In this document: positions 53,115 through 60,999 of the stretch, in pieces
Position numbering within the stretch: position 1 is the first letter of the stretch
Layout: every line of letters starts with the position of its first letter
NCBI RefSeq assembly: GCF_001295265.1
Contig: NZ_LJOD01000001.1
Location: 248,001-312,000, forward strand
Direction of reading: 5' to 3'
DNA from: Chryseobacterium indologenes
GTDB lineage: Bacteria; Bacteroidota; Bacteroidia; Flavobacteriales; Weeksellaceae
DNA length: 64,000 nucleotides
Made by a program: the position numbers and the translations under genes
Notes under the pieces: model-generated
Database searches by the model: none
The model's input: only the letters and a program-made list of their open reading frames with translations
Told to the model about the DNA's origin: nothing

Positions 53115-53525
53115 TTATTCTGCTTTGTTGAACTTCAATAATAAAAGATTGTCTTTGTAAAGCTCTAAGGTATTCCCGGAAACTACATATTTATTAGCTT
53201 TTCCTACCATATCCATAAAATTCTGCTCCACGCTCATGCTGTTACACATCATTTTTGTAGATCCCAGCTGTCCGGCAGAGAAAGTACCCGTAGAAGATTC
53301 TATTTTAGCTGTTCCGAAATAATTGTTGCATCCTGCATTACCATTGATCTTTTCTCCTTCGAAATTCAGGGTAGGAATTTTTCCTTTTACATTATCTGCA
53401 AGAGTCCATTTTGTATTTTCTAATGAAGGTTGTGCTTTTCCTACTTTTGAAGCAGAGGCACTTGTTGCTGCACCACACGACGCCAAAACTGCTGCCGCAC
53501 AAATACTTAAAAAAAGATTTTTCAT
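53115..53525 (-). CDS. META-domain (HslJ-like) lipoprotein
   Basis: 136 residues. A lipoprotein signal ends in VLASCGAATS (Cys16). The META domain spans about 33-135: NTKWTLADNVKG, LNFEGEKINGNAGCNNYFG, STKMMCNSMSVEQNFMDMV and LELYKDNLLLLKFN. HslJ-type proteins are linked to envelope stress or drug tolerance; here it would be outer-membrane or periplasmic. An exact TAAATTTG promoter box lies at 53546-53553. Confidence 0.92.
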   Translation of the reverse strand: MKNLFLSICAAAVLASCGAATSASASKVGKAQPSLENTKWTLADNVKGKIPTLNFEGEKINGNAGCNNYFGTAKIESSTGTFSAGQLGSTKMMCNSMSVEQNFMDMVGKANKYVVSGNTLELYKDNLLLLKFNKAE

Positions 53526-53545
53526 TTTTTTCTTTTAGAATTAAT

Positions 53546-53553
53546 CAAATTTA
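53546..53553 (-). promoter_or_regulatory. -7 box (TAAATTTG) of the META lipoprotein
   Basis: CAAATTTA on the plus strand is an exact TAnnTTTG on the coding strand, 21 nt before the ATG. Confidence 0.55.
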
Positions 53554-53916
53554 CGGATTTTATATTATTTAAACGGTTTGCAGGAAATTTTATTATTTTT
53601 TTAAGAGGTTTATTTTAGTTGTTGATCCTGATGATTTTATTAAAAATTTATTATTAACCACCACGGATGAACAAATGATTTTAGTTTTTTATTCGCCGGA
53701 AAGCTGAACATATTGAGGAGGTTTTCGCAGTGAAAATAACAGAAATGCTGCCTGTTTCGGAATTGTTTTTATTGGCCAAGAGAGATCGTTTAAAACCTTG
53801 TGCACGTTGCGTTTTACATCCCAAAAATCCAATTTAAAGAGTTTATAATAATTGGATTTAGGAAAACAAAAAAACGGACTAAAAAGCCCGTTTATATGAT
53901 GTATTATTCTGTTGAA
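53554..53916. other. Gap with a doubtful 35-codon frame
   Basis: A GTG frame at 53730-53837, preceded by GAGGAGG, encodes 35 residues (LFLLAKRDRLKPCARC...HPKNPI). Nothing supports a function, and the sequence may be a remnant of a dispersed repeat. The terminator of pheT occupies 53865-53893. Confidence 0.35.
53865..53893 (-). terminator. Terminator of pheT
   Basis: AAACGGACT (53872-53880) pairs with AGCCCGTTT (53885-53893). The mismatch is a G-U on the minus strand, and T follows on that strand. Confidence 0.8.
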
Positions 53917-56319
53917 TTAAGATCTTAATTCTGCATTGTATTCTTTCTGGAATGCTTTAATTAAAGAATCCATTACTTCTGAAATTTCTTTTTCTTCCAA
54001 TGTTTTTTCTTCATTCAGAAGCTCGAAGCTCATAGCATAAGATTTCTTTCCTTCCGGAAGGTTTTTCCCTTCATACACATCAAATAAGTTGATATTTTTG
54101 ATGAACGGAGATTTATTTTTCTTCGCCGTCTGGTAAAGATCCTGATAGTTTACAGTCTTATCAATCAGCAGTGCAAGGTCTCTTCTGATCTTGTTGAATT
54201 TAGGAATATCCTTGAATTTCAGAGTATTCTTAGAACGCAGCTCCTGAGCCAGTTCCAGCTCTATTTCAGCATAGAAGCATTCCTGGTCAATATCAGCATC
54301 TTTCAGCAATGCAGGGGCAACTTTACCGATTCTTACCAAAGTTTTCCCGTTCACTTCATAGGCTAAAGCATCAGAGAATCTTTCATCGGATAAAGCGGTT
54401 TCTTTATAATCAACCGCTAATTTTTCCAATAAAACTTTTACGTAAGCTTTAAGGTTGTAGAAGCTTACCGCAGATTTCGGCAGCAGCCAGTTTTCGGCAG
54501 CGTCTCTTCCGGACACAAGAATGGCCAGCTGTTTTCTTTCTTCATATTTATCTCTCTTGTGGTAAATTTTACCCAATTCAAAGAACTTAATATCCTGATT
54601 CTTTCTGTTGATATTGTAAACAGCATTCTGAAGCAGTCCTTCCAATAGAGATTTTCTCATGAATGCAAGATCACCGCTTAAGGGATTTAACAGCTTCACG
54701 GCATCTGTTTCATCTTTCACAGAGGTGAGTGAATTGTTCATCACTTCGTTGAAACCTAATGCCTGTAATGTTCCTGCCCAGCTGTTCTCTAGTTCATCCT
54801 GGTCATTTGCATTCAATTTTACCGGGGTAAAGGAAATTTTCTGTGGAGCATCAATCTTGTTATATCCGTAAATTCTAAGAATTTCTTCAATAACATCAAT
54901 TTCTCTTGTTACATCTGCTCTATAGGCGGGTACAGAGATTTCAAGACCATTCTGGATTTCGTTCAGCACCTGGATTTCAAGGGCTTTTAAAATTTCTTTT
55001 ACTTTCTCTCTGTGAATTTTGGTTCCTAAAATCTGTTCGATCTTCGAGAATCTGATGATGACATAGCTGTCTTCAATTTTCTTCGGATATTCTTCCAGCA
55101 GCTCTCCTACAAACTTTCCTCCTGCAATCTCCTGAATCATTTTAATGGCATGGGTAATTGCAGTTCTTGTAATATTAGGATCAACTCCTCTTTCAAACCG
55201 GAAAGAAGCATCTGTATTCAGTCCGTGGAATTTGGCTCCTTTTCTTACCGCTACCGGGTTGAAATAAGCACTTTCCAGGAATATTGTTTTTGTAGCATCA
55301 GAAACCCCAGATTCTGCTCCACCGAACACTCCGGCAATACACATCGGGGTATCTTTACCATCTTTGATCATGATTTCAGAACCGTTCAACGTTCTTTCTG
55401 TACCATCAAGGGTTTTGAATTTTGTTCCTTCTTTTACGACCCCTACTTTCACTTTTTTATCTCCGATCTTATCTGCATCGAAAGCGTGAAGCGGCTGCCC
55501 ATACCCGTGAAGGATATAGTTGGTAATGTCTACAATATTATTGATCGGACTTAATCCAATGGCTTTCAGTCTGTCTTTTAACCAGGCCGGAGAATCTGCT
55601 ACTTTTACATCTTCAATAATGGCTCCTATATATCTTGGGCAAAGTGCCGTATCTTCTACTTCCAGCGTGAATTCATGAGTACCCTCACCGTTTAAAGCTA
55701 CAGAAGATACTTTTTCAAACGTTGATTTCTGCTGGTTGGTGGAAAGGAAAGCATGCAGATCTCTTGCTACACCGTAATGTGACATGGCATCTGTTCTGTT
55801 GGGAGTCAGCCCTATTTCAAAAACTTCATCATTGGTCAGTTCAAAATAATCGGCAAAGTTTTTTCCTACTTCATATTTTGTTTCGTCTAAAACCATGATT
55901 CCGCCGTGGTCATCACTTAGTCCAAGCTCATCTTCTGCACAGATCATTCCCTGAGAAACCTCTCCTCTGATCTTTGCTTCCTTAATTTCGAAAAAGTTTC
56001 CGGTTTTATCATAAATTTTAGTTCCTACAACTGCTACAGGCACGGTCTGCCCGGCTTCAACATTCGGGGCACCACATATAATGTTTAAAACTTTTCCGCT
56101 ACCTACATCTACTGTAGTTTTTTTCAGTTTGTCTGCATTCGGATGTTTCTCGCAGGTCAATACTTTTCCTACGACAATTCCTTCCAGACTGCCTTTTACA
56201 CTTTCAAATTTTTCTATCCCTTCAACTTCAAGACCTATATCTGTAAGGAATTCTCCGATTCTTTCCGTTTTCAGTTCCGTTTTAACATAGTCTTTCAGCC
56301 AGTTGTTTGATATTTTCAT
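53917..56319 (-). CDS. pheT: Phenylalanine--tRNA ligase beta subunit
   Basis: 800 residues, the normal length. It forms the alpha2-beta2 synthetase charging tRNA-Phe; pheS is not adjacent. Domain order: an N-terminal tRNA-binding (EMAP-like) region (about 40-150, VVGKVLTCEKHPNADKLKKT), the B3/B4 editing region (about 210-380; AWLKDRLKAIGLSPINNIVDITNYI, GYGQPLHAFDADKI), B5 (about 400-475), a pseudo-catalytic part and the C-terminal FDX-ACB anticodon-binding fold (about 705-800; FKDIPKFNKIRRDLALLIDK). Confidence 0.97.
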   Translation of the reverse strand: MKISNNWLKDYVKTELKTERIGEFLTDIGLEVEGIEKFESVKGSLEGIVVGKVLTCEKHPNADKLKKTTVDVGSGKVLNIICGAPNVEAGQTVPVAVVGTKIYDKTGNFFEIKEAKIRGEVSQGMICAEDELGLSDDHGGIMVLDETKYEVGKNFADYFELTNDEVFEIGLTPNRTDAMSHYGVARDLHAFLSTNQQKSTFEKVSSVALNGEGTHEFTLEVEDTALCPRYIGAIIEDVKVADSPAWLKDRLKAIGLSPINNIVDITNYILHGYGQPLHAFDADKIGDKKVKVGVVKEGTKFKTLDGTERTLNGSEIMIKDGKDTPMCIAGVFGGAESGVSDATKTIFLESAYFNPVAVRKGAKFHGLNTDASFRFERGVDPNITRTAITHAIKMIQEIAGGKFVGELLEEYPKKIEDSYVIIRFSKIEQILGTKIHREKVKEILKALEIQVLNEIQNGLEISVPAYRADVTREIDVIEEILRIYGYNKIDAPQKISFTPVKLNANDQDELENSWAGTLQALGFNEVMNNSLTSVKDETDAVKLLNPLSGDLAFMRKSLLEGLLQNAVYNINRKNQDIKFFELGKIYHKRDKYEERKQLAILVSGRDAAENWLLPKSAVSFYNLKAYVKVLLEKLAVDYKETALSDERFSDALAYEVNGKTLVRIGKVAPALLKDADIDQECFYAEIELELAQELRSKNTLKFKDIPKFNKIRRDLALLIDKTVNYQDLYQTAKKNKSPFIKNINLFDVYEGKNLPEGKKSYAMSFELLNEEKTLEEKEISEVMDSLIKAFQKEYNAELRS

Positions 56320-56727
56320 TTGCTCAATCTATTTTTAATTGATCAGAGGTCAGGTTACGTTCATCTGATCATTTTTATTCTTTCCAATCACGATTTTTTT
56401 CATTAATCATGAAAATTTACGTGAATTTTTCGAGCTACAAATGTCGTGTTTTTTTGAGAAACAGCGAAATTTAGAAGCGACTTTAATAGGATAAATTCCT
56501 TTGATTTGTTTTGATCCCTGTCTGGCAGAACGATCTTCTTCCGCTGTATAAATATGCTTTTCGTTATGCCTGGATCCTCCAAAAATTCAGTATCCCCTGA
56601 AATATTTCTTTTTTTCTACAAGATATTCGGTTTATTTCCTTTACCTGTTCTGAAAAGGGTTTTTAGGGTTTTCATTTTCATTTCTTCCTCAAGATTAGGA
56701 ATATAGCCCTGATGTAAGGTAGAAGCA
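56320..56727. other. Intergenic region with a dispersed-repeat copy
   Basis: No full gene. On the minus strand 56530-56481 reads TTCTGCCAGACAGG then GGAATTTATCCTATTAAAG, matching 81-118 of this window. Minus-strand frames here (for example around IYTAEEDRSARQGSK) look protein-like but lack starts and continue the degenerate zone below the pseudogene. Confidence 0.5.
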
Positions 56728-56855
56728 TTAAATTTCCCGATTATCTGCATAATAAGTTACTGTATCACCTTTTCTCTCATAGTACACTTTGGTATTTTTC
56801 TGAGAAAATCCGTGAGCAAACAGTATTCCTGCAATCAGGATAAGTATTTTTTCAT
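56728..56855 (-). pseudogene. Frameshifted remnant of a secreted protein gene
   Basis: The minus strand has an ATG (56855) followed by six A, then TACTTATCC. If one more A were present, the frame would read MKKILILIAGILFAHGFSQK, a clear signal peptide, followed by NTKVYYERKGDTVTYYADNREI and a stop at 56728. As written, the frame shifts after the second codon and stops at once. The C-terminal part is also missing. The sequence resembles the N-terminus of Chryseobacterium secreted M23-like peptidases (recalled style KxVYYxxKx...YADN). A homopolymer sequencing error could restore the start but not the lost 3' part. Confidence 0.6.
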
Positions 56856-56873
56856 GGGGTATTAGTTCATCAA

Positions 56874-56903
56874 AAAAAGAGACCGAAAATTCAGTCTCTT
56901 TTA
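56874..56903 (-). terminator. Terminator of dnaN
   Basis: AAAAGAGAC-c-GAA (56875-56887) pairs with TTC-a-GTCTCTTTT (56890-56902), a G-U on the minus strand, followed by T-rich sequence. Confidence 0.8.
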
Positions 56904-56924
56904 AGTTTTTATGTATTTGAAATA

Positions 56925-58055
56925 TTACAATCCGATTACCGGCATTGATAACATCAAAATATTTTCACTATCTTCAAGACCGTCAAGAGGCTCAATGATT
57001 CCCGGTCTGTTAGGCTGGGACATCTTCATCGTAATATCATCTGAGCCTAAAATGGTAAGCATTTCCGTTAAGAACTTAGAGCTGAACCCGATATTGATAT
57101 CTTCTCCGTTATAATCGCAAGGAATCTGCATATCTGCTTTATTGGCATATTCTGTATCTTCTGCGTGAAGGTGAAGGATATTGGCCGACAATTTAAATCT
57201 AACCTGGTTGGTTGATTTGTTCGACATGATTGAGGCTCTTTTAATTGCCCCTAACAAAAGATTTCTGTTGATCGTCAGTACATTCGGGTTTTCTTTAGGG
57301 ATTACCGCGGTATAGTTAGGATATTTCCCGTCAATCAGCCTACAGATCCAGATATGCTTGCCAAAAGTAAACTTGGCCATGTTCTCATTAAAGTCAATGG
57401 TAACGTCTTCGTTTGAGCTAGCCAGAATATTTTTGAAAATATTAAGAGGCTTTTTAGGCATGATGAACTCCATTGGTTCAGGGTTCATCAGGTCTGATCT
57501 CTTATATACTACCAGTCTGTGAGAGTCTGTGGAAACGAAATTGGTTTCATTTTCCCCAAACTGGAAAAGCACTCCGGTCATTACCGGGCGAAGAGAGTCA
57601 TTGCTTGTTGCAAAAAGGGTATTGGTTAATGCTTCAGATAAAACACCTGCCGGCATGGTTACGCTTTGTGACGCATCAAATTCCGGCAATTCCGGATAAT
57701 CGTCTGCATTATCCAGTGCTACAGCGAAATTATCTTTTTCATCCAGGATTTCAAGCTGGCTTCCGGTACCTTCTGCATTGTCTTTTACAGCAAGTGTTAA
57801 AGGCTGCTCGCCATAGGTTTTGATAAAATCCTGAAAAATCTTAGCAGGAACGGCAAATTTCCCTGAATCGTCAGACTTTACTTCTAAGGACGTCACAAGC
57901 GTTGTTTCGCCATCAGATGCTGTAATGGTAACATTATTTCCGTCTAATTCAAAAAGATAGTTTTCTAAAATAGGTCTCGACTGAGAACTTGATATTACGC
58001 CACTTACAGTTTGCAGAGCCTTCTGCAGTTCACCACTTGAAATAATAAATTTCAT
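56925..58055 (-). CDS. dnaN: DNA polymerase III beta subunit (sliding clamp)
   Basis: 376 residues in three repeated clamp domains. The start MKFIISSGELQKALQTVSGVI, the central SDSHRLVVYKRSD-type strand (STDSHRLVVYK), KPLNIFKNIL and the ending MLSMPVIGL are classical. The C-terminal MPVIGL is the end of the peptide-binding cleft used by partners such as the QLSLF protein at 21545. It is not next to dnaA here, unlike in many bacteria. A TATATTTG box lies at 58076-58083 (minus). Confidence 0.97.
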   Translation of the reverse strand: MKFIISSGELQKALQTVSGVISSSQSRPILENYLFELDGNNVTITASDGETTLVTSLEVKSDDSGKFAVPAKIFQDFIKTYGEQPLTLAVKDNAEGTGSQLEILDEKDNFAVALDNADDYPELPEFDASQSVTMPAGVLSEALTNTLFATSNDSLRPVMTGVLFQFGENETNFVSTDSHRLVVYKRSDLMNPEPMEFIMPKKPLNIFKNILASSNEDVTIDFNENMAKFTFGKHIWICRLIDGKYPNYTAVIPKENPNVLTINRNLLLGAIKRASIMSNKSTNQVRFKLSANILHLHAEDTEYANKADMQIPCDYNGEDINIGFSSKFLTEMLTILGSDDITMKMSQPNRPGIIEPLDGLEDSENILMLSMPVIGL

Positions 58056-58075
58056 AGATTTAAAAATAATTTTTA

Positions 58076-58083
58076 CAAATATA
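58076..58083 (-). promoter_or_regulatory. -7 box (TATATTTG) of dnaN
   Basis: CAAATATA on the plus strand is an exact TAnnTTTG on the coding strand, 21 nt before the ATG. Confidence 0.55.
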
Positions 58084-58228
58084 ATAAATAGAAAATAGAT
58101 TAAAAAAAATAATCCTGAGAGTTATTAACAACCATCAAAAGAATTTCCCCAACTATTTCTATTTCACTTTTTTGATAGGGAAGATAATCCTCCGATGATA
58201 AATTTATGAATTTTTTTGATCAAATAAT

Positions 58229-58236
58229 TATATTTG
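58229..58236 (+). promoter_or_regulatory. -7 box (TATATTTG) of the diacylglycerol kinase gene
   Basis: An exact TAnnTTTG lies after the long frame's first ATG (58206) and 18 nt before the ATG at 58254. It therefore favours the shorter start. Confidence 0.55.
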
Positions 58237-58253
58237 TCAAGAATATTTTCCTG

Positions 58254-58610
58254 ATGCGAAAACCACCCGTCCATAAAAGTTTTTTTAACGCTTTGCGCGG
58301 TATATTTTTAATGGTAAAAACGGAAAGGAATTTCCAGATTGAGCTTGCCGCCTTCTTTATCAATCTTTTTCTGATCTTTTATCTGCAGCTTTCTGCCCCA
58401 GATGCCCTTTTTATTCTTCTGGTCTGTTTTGCTGTCCTGAGCTCGGAAATCATCAATACAGCCATAGAAAGGCTCTGCGATATGGTTCAGCCTGATTTTG
58501 ATAAGAGGATTGGCTTTATTAAAGATATTGCAGCGGGAGCCGTCCTTCTGATGAGTATTCTGGCTGTTATTACAGGAATTATCATTTACAGTAAATATTT
58601 ATTTCAGTAA
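58254..58610 (+). CDS. Diacylglycerol kinase (undecaprenol/DagK family)
   Basis: 118 residues from ATG 58254 (MRKPPVHKSFFNALRGIF), the usual start of Bacteroidota members; the open frame begins at 58206. Three helices are visible (FQIELAAFFINLFLIFYLQL; ALFILLVCFAVLSSEIINTAIER; AAGAVLLMSILAVITGIIIY). The conserved SEIINTAIERLCD holds the catalytic Glu. It phosphorylates diacylglycerol or undecaprenol for lipid and wall turnover. Inner membrane. Confidence 0.9.
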   Translation: MRKPPVHKSFFNALRGIFLMVKTERNFQIELAAFFINLFLIFYLQLSAPDALFILLVCFAVLSSEIINTAIERLCDMVQPDFDKRIGFIKDIAAGAVLLMSILAVITGIIIYSKYLFQ

Positions 58611-58688
58611 AAAAGCATTCCAAAAACAGGGTATTTCTAGTTTGCACTTATTATTTCTGTAATGTTCGGTAAGAAAATAAAATTGGGA

Positions 58689-59318
58689 TTATAAATATTT
58701 TTCAATGATTGGAATTGCTATTTCGGCCATGATCCCGTAGCCTTTTTCATTGGGATGAACTCCGTCTGCTGACAGCAGAAACTCCTTATCTTCAATAAAA
58801 GCAGTGTAAAAATCGATATATCCAAGACCATGGTCTGCCGCAATATCTTTGAGAATCCTGTTGTACATGACAACTTCTTTATTGCTTCTCAATTTTCCTG
58901 AACTCACTACTACTCCATCTATTTTCTGTGCAACAGGTAGGATGCTTACAAGATAAATATCGGAAGCAAAATTTTTGGCCTGCTTGGCCGCAGTAATCAT
59001 ATTATTTCTGAATTTTTCATGTCCCACCGCCTGTTTATTGTCTTTTATGGCAAGATCATTGGCTCCGTATCCCAGAAAAACAATATTTCCATCTGCGGAA
59101 TTTCTTGCACTCAATTCATGAGGTATTCTTTTAAGCAGTCCTTCTGTTGTTTCACCACCAATTCCAAGATTAAACAGGATAAGTTCATCACCGTTTCCTT
59201 CATGGAACCGTTGGAGTGCATATCTTTTCAGAATATCCACCCATCCGCCAAAAACGCCGTCATATTCCCCGTAGGTAATGCTGTCTCCAAAGAACAGCCC
59301 GTATACTATTTTCTTCAT
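58689..59318 (-). CDS. SGNH/GDSL hydrolase
   Basis: 209 residues. Block I GDSITYGE (S13), block II GIGGETTEG, block III GYGANDLAI (Asn), and block V DGVHPNEKGY (D185, H188) are all present, so a full SGNH catalytic set. No signal peptide, so cytoplasmic or peripheral. It overlaps the upstream membrane gene by 4 nt, a coupled pair. Esterase or acyl-hydrolase activity on an unknown ester. Confidence 0.92.
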   Translation of the reverse strand: MKKIVYGLFFGDSITYGEYDGVFGGWVDILKRYALQRFHEGNGDELILFNLGIGGETTEGLLKRIPHELSARNSADGNIVFLGYGANDLAIKDNKQAVGHEKFRNNMITAAKQAKNFASDIYLVSILPVAQKIDGVVVSSGKLRSNKEVVMYNRILKDIAADHGLGYIDFYTAFIEDKEFLLSADGVHPNEKGYGIMAEIAIPIIEKYL

Positions 59319-60538
59319 TCAATTTTAGTTGTATGTTTATTAAAAACAGTGTTATACACCAGATAAGCTGCTAAAAACAGCTGATACCATTCAAAATCCA
59401 GCTTAAATCTTGTCATTCCAGCCTGACCTATCATATAAGGTACCGTAAAGTTACTAAACAACAATATTGAAAAAAGAAATAATTCCCACTTTTTATGCCT
59501 GTATAGCTGGATCAGACTTATCAAGACAGTAAAATTCAAGATGATAACATAGATTTTCCTTCCCATGACTGTGGGTGAGGAATCATAAAAATATCTTGAT
59601 GGTACATACCATAGCATAAGGGCATTGGCAGCGGCTTTTTTCATCGAGATATAGGGATTGTTTTTTTCAATATCCCTGACTTCTTTTTCATATATTTTCT
59701 CCATGGTGAACTCATCGGTATGCATCCTTTTTTTTCTTATTTCGGAGCTTTTCTGAAGAGATATTTTTTGTAATGATTCAAAAACCTGTACTTCATGAAA
59801 ATATCCGAAATGTATATTCTGCCAAACGGGACTCTTGGATAGAATAATCTTATTAAAAGTTACATAATTCCGGACCACCCACGGGGTATATAAACAGCCG
59901 ATGATTCCCAGTACAGCCACCAGTTCTTTCAGCTTAATTTTTTTAAATAAGAGAAGGCACAGTAAAAGAATCATGGAAAGCGGAACTGCAACCACCTGGG
60001 TTAAAAACAGCACTGCCGCACTGAATCCAAGCATGATAAGGTGTCTCCAGGAGTGTTTTCCATTCCATATGACTAAAAAAAAGTATAGAAAGACCAGAAA
60101 AATAAAAATGAAAACATTCGTAATTTCCAAAGTATTGGAATAGAGAAAATAAGCCGGTGAACCTATAAATAAATATCCGGTAAGGATTCCTATTTTATCT
60201 TTATTGAATATTTTCGAAATAAGAATAAAAAGCAGCGGGATTAGAAAAAAGATAAAATGCTGTGAAAGAATAACAGCTGTTTTTGCGTTGTCCCCAAAAA
60301 TATAAATGAACAGGGACAAAAAAAGAGGATATACCGGGAGTTTATAAGCGGTGGGTCCTACCGTTATAAATTCGGAATATACTCCATATTTCACCAGATT
60401 ACCGGCAATATCCCAATCTTCAAAGGTAAGTCCTTCAAAGCCTTTTTTGTAAGAATAAAAAATCTTCAGAAAAAGAACTGCGAAGTTAAAGATCATAAAA
60501 ACTTTACATTTCAACAAAAGATTCATTAGTCTTGTCAT
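59315..60538 (-). CDS. GT39/ArnT-like polytopic glycosyltransferase-family protein
   Basis: 407 residues from ATG 60538; the frame opens at a TTG 6 nt earlier. A large set of hydrophobic helices, with LTFEDWDIAGNLVKYGVYSEF near the N-terminus. This ...D...A..L...G.YS pattern is typical of the first periplasmic loop of GT-C glycosyltransferases such as ArnT or dolichyl-phosphate-mannose users. YTPWVVRNY later is also family-like. Acceptor unknown. Promoter box TAATTTTG at 60561-60568. The coupled SGNH gene may act on the same envelope substrate; inference. Confidence 0.8.
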   Translation of the reverse strand: MTRLMNLLLKCKVFMIFNFAVLFLKIFYSYKKGFEGLTFEDWDIAGNLVKYGVYSEFITVGPTAYKLPVYPLFLSLFIYIFGDNAKTAVILSQHFIFFLIPLLFILISKIFNKDKIGILTGYLFIGSPAYFLYSNTLEITNVFIFIFLVFLYFFLVIWNGKHSWRHLIMLGFSAAVLFLTQVVAVPLSMILLLCLLLFKKIKLKELVAVLGIIGCLYTPWVVRNYVTFNKIILSKSPVWQNIHFGYFHEVQVFESLQKISLQKSSEIRKKRMHTDEFTMEKIYEKEVRDIEKNNPYISMKKAAANALMLWYVPSRYFYDSSPTVMGRKIYVIILNFTVLISLIQLYRHKKWELFLFSILLFSNFTVPYMIGQAGMTRFKLDFEWYQLFLAAYLVYNTVFNKHTTKIE

Positions 60539-60560
60539 GATCAATTCACTAGATAGACTG

Positions 60561-60568
60561 CAAAATTA
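60561..60568 (-). promoter_or_regulatory. -7 box (TAATTTTG) of the glycosyltransferase/SGNH pair
   Basis: CAAAATTA on the plus strand is an exact TAnnTTTG on the coding strand, 23 nt before the ATG at 60538. Confidence 0.55.
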
Positions 60569-60605
60569 ATTATTTAGGATATAAGCGGAAGTATTTTTCC
60601 TGATT

Positions 60606-60986
60606 TCAGGATAAAACTAATGTAATATTCTTATGAGATACTATAATTTCAACTAAAATCTCAAACAGCGTCTGCCCTTTTCCATCCAGAAGCTCATTTA
60701 ATTTCTGCTGAGTTAATTCGATGTTAAAAGGTTTGCCCTGCCTGATCTTATTCTCATAAAATTCACGTGTAGCCTGTAAGCCCAGTTCTTTTTCTGACTT
60801 ACCGGACTGTTTCCAAATGATTTCTATTTCCTCATCATTTTCAAATACTCCGAAACCTCCGTATAAAATATCATCAAAGCCGTCAAGCGTTCCGACTTTC
60901 CAGTCCGTATCTTTCATCAACACGTTGGAAATTTCTTCATAAAAACCCGTTAAAGACGAAAAATGACCGCCATGGATGACGATCAT
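60606..60986 (-). CDS. Barstar-family (ribonuclease inhibitor-like) protein
   Basis: 126 residues from the ATG at 60986; the longer frame overlaps purL. MIVIHGGHFSSLTGFYEEISNVLM and WKVGTLDGFDDILYGGFGVFENDEEIEIIWKQSGKSEKELG show the barstar pattern: an initial strand, a helix, then a D-x-x-LxGG-like loop that plugs barnase's active site. No ribonuclease gene is in the window, so it is an orphan immunity-type protein. It lies 13 nt after purL and may be read through from it. Confidence 0.8.
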   Translation of the reverse strand: MIVIHGGHFSSLTGFYEEISNVLMKDTDWKVGTLDGFDDILYGGFGVFENDEEIEIIWKQSGKSEKELGLQATREFYENKIRQGKPFNIELTQQKLNELLDGKGQTLFEILVEIIVSHKNITLVLS

Positions 60987-60999
60987 TTTTCTTGTATTG

